Shown in pieces: positions 21,891 through 33,740 of a stretch of 64,000 nucleotides of DNA. Positions within the stretch are counted from its first letter, which is position 1; the number at the start of each line of letters is the position of its first letter. Origin of the DNA: Isoetes taiwanensis. Lineage: Eukaryota > Streptophyta > Lycopodiopsida > Isoetales > Isoetaceae. The stretch lies in the NCBI GenBank assembly GCA_021234155.1, contig JAJEKV010000030.1, forward strand, positions 1,250,901-1,314,900, written 5' to 3'. The notes beneath the pieces are model-generated. The model was not told the origin of the DNA, did not search any database, and was given only the letters and a program-made list of their open reading frames with translations. A program made the position numbers and the translations under genes.

Positions 21891-22391
21891 TTAGAGCGCT
21901 TTGCAGCTTTTGGTTGCCTGGTTGGTTAGTTGGCTCTTTAAAACATAGTAAATAGTCTCATTGTCATATACACATGATGAGACTTGCACTCACCCACCTC
22001 AAATTTCAGCACACACTACATATGATGAGATTTGCACTCATCTGCTTTGCCACATAAAGGTAGCTGGTGGGTTTTGAATTGGAGAGGGAATATTCCAATC
22101 TTAAGTTCTAGAAATTTTATTCATCTCAGCAGATTTTATACAAGGTAGAAAGTGGCAGCTACATACCTGTTGTGACCTATACACAAAACTAAAGAAGAAA
22201 ATCTATAGTTGCAAACGTAAATCCCAAATACAAATGATGATTATTGATGATTATATGCTGGATGGTATACCTGACAAGGGTGTAGCACCGTACCCCAAAA
22301 AAAAAAAGAGGATTTTTCGGGATATCCTAGTGATAATCCCCTGTTAAGAGGCTTAGACATAGGCTTACTAGATCATCAAAAACATCTCCAA

Positions 22392-22815
22392 CACCACTAT
22401 GTAGCACAATGACAGGGGGTTCCAAGGGGATTTGATATGGACGTAAAAATAACAATTCCTGAAACTATAGACCATGTCCTAAAACAATTGAATGAGTTGT
22501 TATAAAAAAAGATATAGATTTAAGTTATGAAATAATCACATTAGCTTATTGATTATATTGGTCAAAGTAGTCTTATTAGGACTTTCAATTATTTTGGTAG
22601 AGGTTCGAGCCTCCGTATTTCATATTCTAAAACATTAGGCGAAGCCTTATAGACGCTCGATATTCCATCAAAACCATAGGCAAATGCATATTTCATATTT
22701 CAAATCGTAGGTGGGCCATAAGCAAAACGAGAGTCCAATATACGGTCTAGGCCGTAGGATCAACGGATCCGACGACTGTGGTAGTCCAGGGTGCATCTCG
22801 TTTAGAATATGAAGT
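22392..22815 (+). repeat. E repeat, single copy (unit of the 53.9-55.6 kb array)
   Basis: Begins TATGTAGCACAATGACAGGG, contains TATTGGTCAAAGTAGTCTTA and GGTAGAGGTTCGAGCCTCCG, and ends GGTGCATCTCGTTTAGAATA. The array at 53875-55615 has the same order on the opposite strand. No coding capacity. Confidence 0.75.
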
Positions 22816-23149
22816 CAATGTTACCACCAATGAGCCTATACAACCAAAATACTAGAACACGATGTTTGAAAACAATCCTCTCAAAAAATGTAGGGGTTCA
22901 TGCATACAAACAACGTAAAACCTCTTTCAATTAGAGGGGCTGATTACACATGCCACACAAAAAATATAGCACAACCTAAAATATTAATTAAGGGTGGGTG
23001 GGATCAAGGAAATAAAAGTAAATAAACGGTTGATCGCAGGGAAATTGCTGATAAGAAGTTAATATAAAAACCCTAAATAAGTAGCATCTGTTGGAATAAT
23101 CTAACGTCCCCAAACATGCATGCATAGATGCATGCTGGCCTAGGCCCCA

Positions 23150-23187
23150 GAATGGCAACTTGGTTGCTCGATCAATGCCATTCTGGT
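23150..23187. repeat. Short inverted repeat (CCAGAATGGCA)
   Basis: CCAGAATGGCA pairs with TGCCATTCTGG across about 18 bases. Next to it is the palindromic GCATGCATAGATGCATGC. Function unknown. Confidence 0.6.
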
Positions 23188-23203
23188 GCAAGACTCCCGC
23201 AGG

Positions 23204-23480
23204 GAATATGTAGCATAATGACAGGGGTTTTTTTTGCGTTTTTATACATTTTTTGCTAAGGTTTTCCTATGATTTGGTGGCTGTATTCATCTATGTGTAC
23301 TAAATAGTATTTCTAGAGTGCATCGTTTCTTGGCCATTGATTTTTTATAAGAGGCAGAATCGTACGGTTGTAATTAAATTCATCTCGTTTGCATAGACCA
23401 TAGTCTAATTTTGGTATTAATTATTTTTTTTAAGGGGCCGAAAAGGCATGCAAACATCGAACCCTTTTGCTAGGGTTTCA
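23204..23480 (+). repeat. R1 repeat, copy B
   Basis: Starts ATGTAGCATAATGACAGGGG, then AAGGTTTTCCTATGATTTGG, TATTTCTAGAGTGC, and a GGCATGCAAACATCGAACCC...GCTAGGGTTTC block. The order matches copies A and C. Confidence 0.65.
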
Positions 23481-23779
23481 AGATCTTCACAAGTTCTTTG
23501 CCGATTACGCTGGCGGCGATTCACTGCTCATGATCTTCTGGTTTATGCTAGATATGCAAGCTCAAGTGTAAAAATATTTTAGGGTTTCTGCTTCTTGTAA
23601 GCGGACTCAGATACAGAAGCAAACTGATAAATCGATTGGATTTTTTCATGCTATAATGGCCGAAGACTCTGTACCGGATTTGAAGTCCGGATTTGGGGGC
23701 CGAAAGTGAGGATCTTGCATCGGACAAAGATGGATATGGCATTGGATGATTGAGGTACTTGTATCGGATTTGGAGTGCG

Positions 23780-24830
23780 GCATGGAGTTGGATTTGCCGG
23801 CGTTATCTCGGGTTATAGTCAACTTGGTGTTCGATTTGCATTTTGCCTTTGCTCTTGTGTGATCGAACGGTGCCATTTTGTCTACATCACGGATCCGGCT
23901 AGAGGGCCGCAGGAAGAGCGAGCAAAGGTCGATAAAGCAATTGAATATATAGTTGCAAGCGGGGTTTTGTATGCGACGGCGATAGAAGTAGAAACCGATG
24001 GCCATATTACGGTAAATCTATTCTTCTTATGTTTGCTTGCTTAAAATAAGTGCTTGGTTTTGTACCATTGCGGGATCGGGGGTCTTTAAAGCAAGCAAAT
24101 TTAGCCATGAATCATTTCGGATCGCATTATGGAGTCAAGGGATTTGCCGGCCGGCGTTACCTCACGTTATAGTCAACTTCGTGTTTGATTTCCATTTTGC
24201 ACCGCTCTTGTGTGATCCGAGCGATTGCCATTTTGTCTACATCACGGATCCGGCTAGAGGTTCAACGGCCGGCGAGCAAAGGTCGTATAAAGCAATTGAA
24301 TATATAGTTGCGAGCGGGGTTTTGTATGGGCCGGCGGTAGAAGTAGAAACCAATGGCCATATTCGGTAAATCTATTCTTCTTATGTTTGCTTGCTTAAAA
24401 TAAGTGCTTGGTTTTGTACACATTAGCGAGGATCCGGGGGTCTTTTAAAGCAAGCAAATTTAGCCATGAATCATACTCGGATCACGGTATGGAGTCAGGG
24501 ATTTGCCCCGGCGGCGTTACCTCACGTTATAGTCAACTTCGTGTTTGATTTCCATTTTGCACCGCTCTTGTGTGATCCAGAACAGTGCCATTTTGTCTAC
24601 ATCTAAATCCAGCTAGAGGTTCCGCAGCAGTGAGCAAAGGTCAGTAAAGCAGTTGAATATATAGTTGTAAAACAGGGTTTTGTATGCAGACGGCTGTAAA
24701 AGTAGAAACCGATGGCCATATTCTGGTAAATATATTGTTCTTGTGTTTGCTTGCTTAAAATAAGTGCTTGGTCATGATCTAGGGGTCTTTTAAAGCAAGC
24801 AAATTTGGCCATGAATCATAACCAGGTGCA
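23780..24830 (+). repeat. Three tandem copies of a ~355-bp gene-like unit
   Basis: Units begin near GGATTTGCC at about 23790, 24138 and 24502. They share TATAGTCAACTT(G/C)GTGTT, TGCCATTTTGTCTACATC, GCAATTGAATATATAGTTGC, ATTCTTCTTATGTTTGCTTG and AAGCAAGCAAATTT. One frame in copies 1 and 2 reads K-A-I-E-Y-I-V-A-S-G-V-L-Y, but it is interrupted and not recognised. An exon-intron unit duplicated twice is plausible. It lies directly downstream of R1 copy B. 24840-25730 shows nothing clear. Confidence 0.7.
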
Positions 24831-25732
24831 TTATATTTCTTTTAGCTCTTCCTACATTAAATATGTAAACAAGCAGATTCTGTTGCTCGTTCCTTAGATT
24901 AGCTAATATTGCCATAGGATATGGATGGATGCGATTTTATTGTGAGTTACGCAAATAAGAATAATCATCGTAACAACTTCCACAGTTTCTTGCTTTTTTT
25001 TCGAGATTAGGCAATATTCCACATTGCCACGGTCCATATTACAAAGCGGGGATATGGATCGAGGAGAGTTTCATAAAAAGTAACATCATCTCGTATGCTT
25101 TGCAATGATAATCTTGGCGGTATATCTTCTCCAACAAAAAGTGTTATGTTATTTGCTTTTATTGTAAAACAAATCATTTATAAGAAGACAGCTCTCTCAA
25201 CTTAGCAAGATGTCATTCAATATGGTCAAAACATTAGTTGTATTTATTATTAGTAACGAGATGGTGAAGCATTTGGTGAGATCTCAATCATAGTAAACAG
25301 ATGGTGAAGCATTTGGTTAAATCTCATTTGGGCATTTCTTCCTTGTAAGAATCATCTTTTCACTTATTTAGAATTATTATCTTTAACTCTTGTTATAGTT
25401 TACTTTTGAAGGGCATGCATGGACTCGGACATTCCTTGTTGGCAACTACCATATAAATCGTTGCAATACATACACCAACACATCTCCACATGCTTTGCAT
25501 CTTCTGGCCAAAAGTTTGCCAAAAGTAGCACGTGGACCTCTTATGGGAAGAGCATAAACTTGTGGACTGGTTTATGAACTAAGTATTTTCAATGTTAATA
25601 AATGATTAATCCCACATTCCACATTACATTCGTTATACCCTACATTCACTACATGTGTTCAACTACAATATCCAAGCTTCTTAGTAATTAATAATTTAGA
25701 CTCTTAAATTTTACCTGTGTTTGTTTTTGTTA

Positions 25733-25746
25733 GGGCCGAAGGGCCC
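25733..25746. repeat. GGGCC-GAA-GGGCCC hairpin before MITE copy B
   Basis: Self-complementary G/C hairpin followed by AATTTTTTTTT. An equivalent hairpin with a T run precedes MITE copy D at 59200-59214. Confidence 0.6.
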
Positions 25747-25759
25747 AATTTTTTTTTAA

Positions 25760-26160
25760 AACAACCCACATAACTATCATTAACATTAATTCACATAAAC
25801 CATTACATCCAACACTTTTAGATTAAAATCCCCTAAAACCCCCTTTGGTTTGGGTGCATATTCACATCGAGGGTGGCGTTAGGGCGTGAGCCCTCATAAT
25901 TATATTTTGCATTACAAAAAATCAACACCATATAGTATTCGCTTGAAATCTTATAGTATTATGCGAATCTTGTTATACAGTATAGCAAATTTTGTACTTG
26001 CATACCCCACAAACGAGGAACTTTACGTACGGTGTAGATTAAGGAATAAGGGGTGAATATGCCTATCCAACAGCTCTCGTTGCCCGGAGTCACCCCTCGT
26101 GTGAATATGCACCCAAACCAAAGGGGGTTTTAGGGGGATTTTAATCTAAAAGTGTTGGAA
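25760..26160. mobile_element. MITE family M1, copy B
   Basis: Left arm: CATAACTATCATTAACATTA, CTTTTAGATTAAAATCCCCT and CCCTTTGGTTTGGGTGCATA. The right arm is the reverse complement up to AAAAGTGTTGGA (26160) and is then lost. The interior matches copies A and C (ACAAACGAGGAACTTTACGT and CTCTCGTTGCCCGGAGTCAC). A LINE 3' fragment starts exactly at the break. Confidence 0.8.
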
Positions 26161-26576
26161 TACGACCAAGAACTCCTGATATAAAAAGAACTTTCAGAGC
26201 AAGAAGAAGATGGAAGCAATTGTCTGAATTGGGAGAAACAAGATCCTGCTATAATAGGCCAGAAAAATTGAGAAGAGATGCCAACAATGCTAAACAGGAA
26301 GAAGTCCCTTCCTTGCAAGGATCAATGACGCAAGAGCAAATAAACTGCCATCAAAGAAAGACTAGATCTTTCATAGGGGTGGCATTGCAATCATTCGAGA
26401 CACCTTGCCCCTATACCTTTAGTCTTTAGTGTGTCTATATTCATAATCTTTTTGGTTTCTTCGTACATGTGATGGGGCTCTGTCCCTCGCTCTAGTTCGG
26501 GCTTATGCCCTTCTTTTGTATTGGGTCCCATAAGCCGATTGGGTTCCCCTAGACGTAAAAAAACTCTATCCATCTA
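26161..26576 (+). mobile_element. LINE 3' fragment truncating MITE copy B
   Basis: Ends GGGTCCCATAAGCCGATTGG, then TAGACGTAAAAAAA and a CTATCCATCTATCAT tail, close to the family-1 3' end. The body has only short broken frames. It begins where MITE copy B loses its right arm. Confidence 0.65.
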
Positions 26577-28690
26577 TCATATTGTAGACGTTTACTTAGC
26601 ATTTTCTTTATCTCATCTTTCTATCTTTAAGCATTTTTGACACAAGGTCTTTCAATCTATAGATATATTTGTATTTTTATCTAACATTGTTATGATTGTA
26701 TGGGGGGGAATGACCTAGAGAGCCATTTGCCCAACATGAAGAACGAGTAGGATATTTTCGGCCGCCAATTTTTTATGGTGGACAACAATGATCAGATTGT
26801 TGCAAATTGTAGAGTAAAGGAAAAACAAATTACAGAATGTTGACAAAAAATTTTAGAATCGAGACCAGAAAGTGGCGAAACAACCCCAGGGCAGATTCAC
26901 AAAAAGAATTATGGACACATATCAACTTGCTATTGGCTGAGAAGACTGAAAATAGCCTGGCCGTCCTTTACGACATTGAAAAATGCATTCACTTAAAATG
27001 AGCAAAGCAAATCATGAAACCTCACCATTATCAAATACATGTCATATTTATATAACACCTTTTTTTTGTAGCATGTATACTCACAAAGATGGGCGGCTTT
27101 CTCATACTTTTGTTTAGGAACGTTATTGTTCAAGCACCTCTAAAGTACTTTTCTTGATAGCTTCCATTGAAAGAAGATTATAGAGGGGCGAGTTTTATAT
27201 GCATGATATATTTAACAAAATTTGGACTTATTCAAATCTAATAGATATACTTCAAGGATGCCATGACAAGATTATAAATATTTTCAACTCTTATTGATTT
27301 CAAAAATTCGTTCAATTTACCTTTAGATCAAAAGTATGATGGCTACTAAAGTATAAGATTGCTTTATAAACTAATTTTCATTTTACTCTATTTTAGATTA
27401 AATTTTAATCTAAGATAAACTCTGTATGATTAAAATGTTATTTTTTAGAAATATTCATAGAAGAATCTTTTAGATTGAAATTAATTAACTAATTACGTTT
27501 ATGTTTTAAAAAATTAAATAGCTTATTATTGATTATGTTTTATTTCATCAATAATAAATTATTCATTAGTTATTATTAAAATATTAACTTTATCATTTAA
27601 TTAATTTCAACCTCAAACTTTTCCTTAAGTATTCTTAAAAGTGTAAAAGTTTATCAATTGTGCAATTCTCACATGAATTTTAAGTCAATCACTTATTAAA
27701 CCATCAGATTTCATTTAAAAATTAACATGTTTGTTACATCACTAAAAATTATTCTTTGACAACCATTATAGTTTTAATTTAAAGATAAATTTATATAATA
27801 AAAATTCATAAAAATTATAACAACCAAGAAGAATTAAACAATACATAAATTCTTATAATGGCATTTTTGAAGCACTATCAATTAAATCTGACTAAGTCCA
27901 ATTTTTGTTGAATATGTCATATGCCATTGATGCACTTTCAAACATTAATGTATAACTATCTGATTACTATTTACTAAAGAACATTTAAATTGCTAAATGT
28001 TATGAGTTGGTAGCTATTGTAACATCTTTAGAGCAGCAAGTACCTTATTCTATTCTACTCTATCTATTAATATCTTCATAGACGTTAAAAGACCTATTGA
28101 ATTCTATATATTATGCACAAATTACCGACATGTGTGAAACTGGTTAAACATGTAGAGCTAACATTTAATAAACCCAAAAGTTGCTCGTGGAAATTGAGTA
28201 CAACTTGAGAGCCCTACAAATTGAGTATAATCACGGGAGGCAATGCAACGTGGTGTAATGAAAAGGAACACCACTTGTATGCTAAAAACATTTGTGTCCC
28301 ACATACAAACATGAAAGAGCAAGTGCTACACCATAGATGATTATACCATTTTTCTTCTAGTAAGTTTGTTTCACAGAAGCAAGATGAATGGCCATATCAG
28401 TCATTATTGTCATGGGACATGGGACAACTGATGCAATTTGGATATGGAAAGAAAGTGCAGACATAAAGGGCCACGCGGCGGTGGTTAGGAATCACATGGA
28501 GGCAATACGAGCATCAATCACTACTGAGACAATGATTACGGAGCGAAAGAAGGATAGCCCACCACATTGTTGTCGAGGATTGCCGAGGGGGCGCGTGAAC
28601 GAAAAGAAGAAGAAGATGATGATGAAATGATATAGAAAACCACCACAAAAACACTTCAGGATAGATGTGTGGAGATGCATGCCATTTGTG
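26577..28690. other. AT-rich intergenic stretch without recognised genes
   Basis: Very A+T-rich, with no long frames on either strand. A CTATTCTACTCTATC-like tail near 28045 could be the end of a worn LINE. A 28388-28630 plus-strand reading of 80 residues ends in low-complexity Lys and is not supported. Confidence 0.6.
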
Positions 28691-28702
28691 GCCATGCATC
28701 CG

Positions 28703-28796
28703 CCTCGTCCGTGCGCCCAACGGCTACGATCTTGTCGGTTTCATCTCGACCTCGTCCGTGCGCCCAACGGCTACGATCTTGTCGGTTTCATCTCGG
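28703..28796 (+). repeat. 47-bp perfect tandem duplication upstream of the kinase gene
   Basis: CCTCGTCCGTGCGCCCAACG starts at 28703 and at 28750, with the whole 47-bp unit repeated. It lies about 1.1 kb before the kinase start codon, in a more G+C-rich stretch that could be promoter or 5' UTR. Confidence 0.85.
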
Positions 28797-29927
28797 CCGT
28801 CTGACGCTCGCAAAAACTTTCTCTCTTGTGTTGTGGGATATGCGCTGTACATGTCGGAAGCTCGATTCCTTGTCTGATGTTGATCCGGCCTGGAGCTGTT
28901 GAATTTCTGTACCAGATGTGACACAGGCGCCTTCTTTTTGCATATTCATTTGATTATTTTAGTGGGTTTGATCCAATGCTGCAGGTTCGTCTGTATCCCT
29001 CATTGCCAGTACTGGATTCACCTTACCGCTGGTAAGAAAAGAGCATCAATTTGTGGATCCCTGCCGACAGATCCTCCGCCTTTACGATATTGGGCTAGTA
29101 ATCCCCATCCAGATGGCAGTTTGTAGTCTTTAATCTGGATTTTGGAGCTGTTTATTTGCGAAGCCGAATTTGACCTAAATAGTGAATTTTAGATGCCAGC
29201 TTCCTGTTTGCCATTGTTTTGAAAGTTACTGGGGATCTGATGCCAGTTTTATGGTACAGTCCTTTGCAGTGATCTTTATGAGCGGGTTAGCTGCTATCGA
29301 AGTGGACAGGTTCTTTATTGAAGAGCTATCTAAGCGGAATAAGCACTTCAGTTAAGCCGTAATTGACCTATGTTTCTCTGCAGATTCCTGAAGAAGTTGA
29401 TTAATCATGGTGTAGAGTTGTGGTTTGAAGAATTCAATTAGTAAAATAGGCTTTTCAATAATTTCCAGTTGAACCAGTGGCTGCTTTTGGATTTTGATCC
29501 CCTGTTATATTTCGGTTGTTGAGATGTGATATCGACCTCTTATTCCCCTGCATTTGAGATATAGCGAGCGACTGCATTTTGATACCACTCTGCCGGCGTA
29601 TTCTATTTGGCGAATTATGTCTATTATTCACAAGACCGTCTGTCATTAGCCATGGATGCATCAGTTTTTCATGTAGGCTCATTGTTGTTTGTGTCTCCTA
29701 AGGGAAAGCGTGGAAGCTCTAGCACAGCCCCTTTATACTTGCATTCATTCTTGAGAAGTCTTCCTCGAAATCTATTTTTAAAGAAGAATGATAGAAGATT
29801 CTTTGAGTTAAGGAGCATCCAGTCACTGGGAACCTTCTCTGCCGCATTACGAGCAGCATGCTGTGAAGGATATTCAGTTTAATGCAGCACGAACAATAGC
29901 AATAAGTTGGAATGAGTTAATTGAGAA
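28797..29927 (+). promoter_or_regulatory. Presumed 5' region of the ALE2-like kinase gene
   Basis: No conserved protein is seen here. A 91-codon open frame (29607-29882) ends 45 bp before the kinase start. It could be an upstream ORF in the leader or chance. Splice-like sites exist (for example TTTCTCTGCAG near 29384), so 5' UTR introns are possible. The transcription start could not be located. Confidence 0.35.
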
Positions 29928-32562
29928 ATGAAGGGTGAAAGTTTGGTATACTTTTATGGGAGGCTATTTGGCATTGTTCTTAGCCTCATTGTTGTTACTG
30001 CTCATTCAGAAAGCTTGTTTTTAGATCCTAGAGAAGGTAACGGTTTTCCTGTGTTATTAGGCATAGAAGTAATTCACGATAGTGTATATCCTAACTTATC
30101 ACTGTTCTGTTTCTCAGATTGTTGTCCTGATGGGATGATGGTCAAACCTGGTACATCTAATAGCAATTGCAGCTGTATTTATCCTATAAAAATAGGACTT
30201 TTGCTGGATAACGTCTCAGCAAATTTTATAAACTCAAGTTCAGAATTTCAGCACGAGGTGTCATCTCAACTTGGCTTGGCAGATGTTCAAATAGTCATTA
30301 CTGCATTTGATTACATATCAACAAATACTTTGAACATATCTTTGGATATTGGCCCAATAAACGGTGTAAGTTTTAACCTGGTAGAAGCAGCTATGATACG
30401 CCACAATCTTTATGATCACAAAGTGCAATTTGATCCTTCTCTTGTTGGAGATTACACCGTGTTAAGTTTTCGCCAGATGGTACCAGAAGCGCCACCACCA
30501 TCAGGTAATGGTCTTTCCACCCTGTGTCTAGGAGTCTTCATATGCCCATTATTTTCTTTTGACATGTACTGTCATATGAGGTAGCCTCAGATTAAGTTTC
30601 CAGACCATCATATGGGATCTAATTTAGGATTAATTTGTTTCTGTTTTGCAGCTACAATAAGCACACCTCCAGCATATGCTCCTTCTCCTCATGCATTTTC
30701 TGGTGCCATGCCACTTGCTGGAAAGTTGCCTGTCTTCCAGAAGTCTAATAACAACCCAAGATGGATATTAATTGTTGTGATCGTCAGTGCAATGGGCTTG
30801 GTTGTTTGCTGCTTGTTCCTTTATTGGAGATGTGTTGTTAGTGTTAAAGGGGAAAACAGTATCCAATCTGATGAGAAAGGTTAGTGTAATAACAATTATG
30901 TTGATAAATGTCTAGATATTACTAAGTTTCTAATTAGCAGTAGCGTGGTCGACCACCATTTGTTCTATTATATAGAACAAAAGTAATTCCTAAGGTGTAC
31001 TAAGGTTACCTCTTATGCTTGAGTTTTATGTTCTTCTGCAGGTAAAGTTTCTCTAACAGTCACCATGTTGGACAGCAAGAAAGAGTTTGAGCCACTTCTA
31101 CAGCCTACAGGCGTAAAGCTTTTTTCTTATGTAACATTGAAAGAAGCTACAAACAATTTTGATGCTGCAAACTTGCTTGGTGAAGGTGGCTTTGGTCGTG
31201 TATACTGTGGAATTTTGAAAGATGGAACCTTGATAGCTGTGAAAAAACTTACTACTGGAAGCCAGCAAGGTGATCGCGAGTTCCTAGTCGAGGTAGAGTT
31301 ACTAAGTAGGCTTCATCATCGCAATTTGGTTAAACTTCTTGGATATTTCAGCAGCCACGATTCAACGCAACAGTTGTTATGTTATGAGTTGGTTCCAAAT
31401 GGAAGTCTGGAGAGCTGGCTGCATGGTAAGGACACCCTTGATTACTTCAATGTATGTTGATATAATAATGGAGCATCTAATAAGGGAGGAAAAGCCTGAA
31501 ATGGTGTTGGCGGTAATCTGTATACTCAGGTCCTCTTGGAGCAAATAATCCTTTAAGCTGGGAACAAAGAATGAGGATTGCAATTGGAGCAGCCAGAGGG
31601 CTTGCCTATTTACACGAAGATTCCCAACCCTGTGTTATCCATCGGGACTTTAAGGCATCAAATATTTTGTTGGAGAATAATTTCCATGCTAAGGTGTCAG
31701 ACTTTGGTCTTGCAAAACTTGCTCCCGATGGTCATTGCAACCCTTTATCAACTCGTGTTATGGGAACTTTTGGGTACAGACATTTTTCTAACTACTTTAA
31801 TGTTTGAAACTATGAAGTATTGTTTTTTAAAGCTTCGTTTCAAATTTCTTGTACTCTTTGGATAAAAACTTATTTCCATTTAAATTTTGAGTTGCACTGT
31901 ATTCACTTACTTGCATTCAGGTATGTGGCTCCCGAGTATGCAATGACAGGACATCTTTTGGTCAAATGTGATGTATATAGCTATGGCGTTGTATTGCTCG
32001 AATTGCTTTCTGGGAGAAAACCTGTAGACATGTCCCAACCTCCAGGACAGCAAAATTTGGTTACTTGGGTAAGAGAACTACTTTTCTGAGCATTGCAGAA
32101 CATGACTGTAATCTTGAGTGCTGAATGATTTAACCTTTCTTTTAGGCACGGCCTCTATTCAAGGACACAACAAGTTTGGAGGAGCTTGCTGATCCAAGGC
32201 TAGAAGACAAATATCCTATAGAGGGTTTTGCACAAGTGGCTGCTATTGCAGCTGCATGTGTAGCTCCAGAGCCAAACCAGAGACCATCAATGGGGGAGGT
32301 CGTTCAATCCTTAAAGATGGTGCAGCATAGCAGTGAACGTTCTATTAGTGGAGATCCAGAAGCCATGATGAAGGGTCCAGCGTCAACAAGCATTGATGGC
32401 AGTTTTCTCACACTTCCAACAAATGGGACGGAATCAGGCACATTCGAATCTGATTCATCATCTGTAATTTCTTCTGGCCACTTGAATGTTTTTTCTATAT
32501 TTGATCATGAGAATGTCCTGGAGCCAAAGGTTCTATCAGAGGATCTTACAGAAGGTAGGTAA
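29928..32562 (+). CDS. ALE2-like: ALE2-type receptor-like serine/threonine kinase, complete, 638 aa
   Basis: Seven exons: 29928-30036, 30118-30504, 30652-30879, 31042-31425, 31530-31773, 31921-32068, 32146-32562. All introns are GT-AG and all phases agree, giving 638 residues. Residues 1-27 form a signal peptide. About 37-150 is the Cys-bearing ectodomain ([12 protein letters not shown]). About 166-195 is a Pro-rich linker. 203-224 is a membrane helix. About 281-560 is the kinase, with G-E-G-G-F-G (288-293), the A-V-K-K lysine, [11 protein letters not shown] and A-P-E-Y. The C-terminus reads S-E-D-L-T-E-G-R. In Arabidopsis ALE2 acts at the plasma membrane in epidermal and cuticle development. 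This protein is about 100 residues shorter than ALE2, mainly before the kinase. All catalytic residues are present, so it is probably functional. Substrates and role here are inferred from the family only. Confidence 0.93.
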
Positions 32563-33440
32563 TTTTTGTCATCTGCTTCCATGTAAAGATAGAAATTAAA
32601 CGCCGTTTGTTTTAGTCATGCAACAGAGATATCATTACAACTGGGCAATGCTTCATGTCCTTGTTTGTATATATGACAACTTAAATGATTTTAGGAGCTT
32701 TAGAAGCATACCTTGGCAGGCTAAATTAATATTCAGTTGCATTGTTTGTATTATCAAATTTTAAATTTCGTTTCTTGTGTCAGCTGATTTGAAGGTTCAT
32801 GCTTTCTTTCTTATTATAATGTGGAGGATACAATGACATTTGTGATATCTGACATACGGGGACTTTGGGCTTCCAACCAGCATGTGGACTACTGTGCAGG
32901 CATCTGTTTTTTTCTTTTTGTTGTTTGGCTTCCACCATCCTGCTCCATCATCTGACTATTTATTGGTCATGGCAAGTCCTAAATGTATTTAAAGGCTGGC
33001 TGGGAAAGTACACTTTTAAAAGTACATGGGAGTTGGACACGTTTGTAACCATCATTATAACGCTCTTTTACGGAAGCGCACAAGAAGGCAAGTAACGTGT
33101 TGGATTAGGAAACCATTTATATATGTTGGAGTAGGTGTTGCCGTAAGACAGGAATTTGTTATAATGGACATCTTGATCGTTCGTTCATGTGCTGACCGGA
33201 CGATTTGGAAAGTCTACGTGTCCCCATATCTCGGTTAAACTATTGACGGGATGCTCAAACCTCTGCGGGTCAAGTGTGTCAAATTTCCCAGAAGTCAATC
33301 GAAATCCATCTTAAAGTCAATCAAGTATACTGGTTAATTGGAATGGGTAGTAGCTTCAAAAGTGCTAAACAAAATTGTTATGTATACACACAAGCTGGTA
33401 GTGCGGTCCCAGGCACCGCACTTCTGGAGCTCGTAACGTT
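32563..33440 (+). other. 3' flank of the kinase gene
   Basis: AT-rich, with no conserved protein. The 3' UTR should lie at the start of this stretch, but no single polyadenylation signal stands out. Confidence 0.4.
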
Positions 33441-33573
33441 TGTGTTTTAGTTATCATAAGTAAACAATAGTGGCAACAGAGTATCTGCCCCTCTAAATTC
33501 TGTGTTTTAGTTATCATAAGTAAACAATAGTGCAGTTTATTAGTAAGCAATAGAGTGTCTGCCCCTCTAAATT
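33441..33573 (+). repeat. Tandem duplication, about 60 bp
   Basis: TGTGTTTTAGTTATCATAAG and the following TAAACAATAGT occur at 33441 and 33501. GTCTGCCCCTCTAAATT/GTATCTGCCCCTCTAAATT closes each unit. Confidence 0.85.
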
Positions 33574-33640
33574 ACACTTGTCCCGAATAGAAACTCAACT
33601 CATCTTTGAAGGAGCTAACTATCAGATGTTTGCAAAAAAT

Positions 33641-33740
33641 AGGAAAGCTACAACCACCATAAACGTGGTTTTTTATTTCTGTGGAGCCATAGGAAAGCTA
33701 CAACTGCCATAAACGTGGTTTTTTATTTCTGTGGAGCCAT
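33641..33740 (+). repeat. 50-bp tandem duplication
   Basis: AGGAAAGCTACAACCACCAT (33641) and AGGAAAGCTACAACTGCCAT (33691) start two units ending GTGGAGCCAT. They differ at two positions. 33745-34735 has no recognised gene. Confidence 0.9.

Noticed and set aside
23150-23187. Inverted repeat as a microRNA precursor
   Set aside because: The stem is only 11 bp, too short for a plant precursor.
29607-29882. 91-codon frame before the kinase gene as an extra coding exon
   Set aside because: It is in a different frame, ends 45 bp before the kinase ATG, and has no signal peptide or family match; mentioned only as a possible upstream ORF.
32176-32830. Extra 3' exon of the kinase (donor GAAG|GTAGGT at 32554)
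   Set aside because: The unspliced end gives S-E-D-L-T-E-G-R and stop, as remembered for the family; the spliced alternative gives a meaningless tail.
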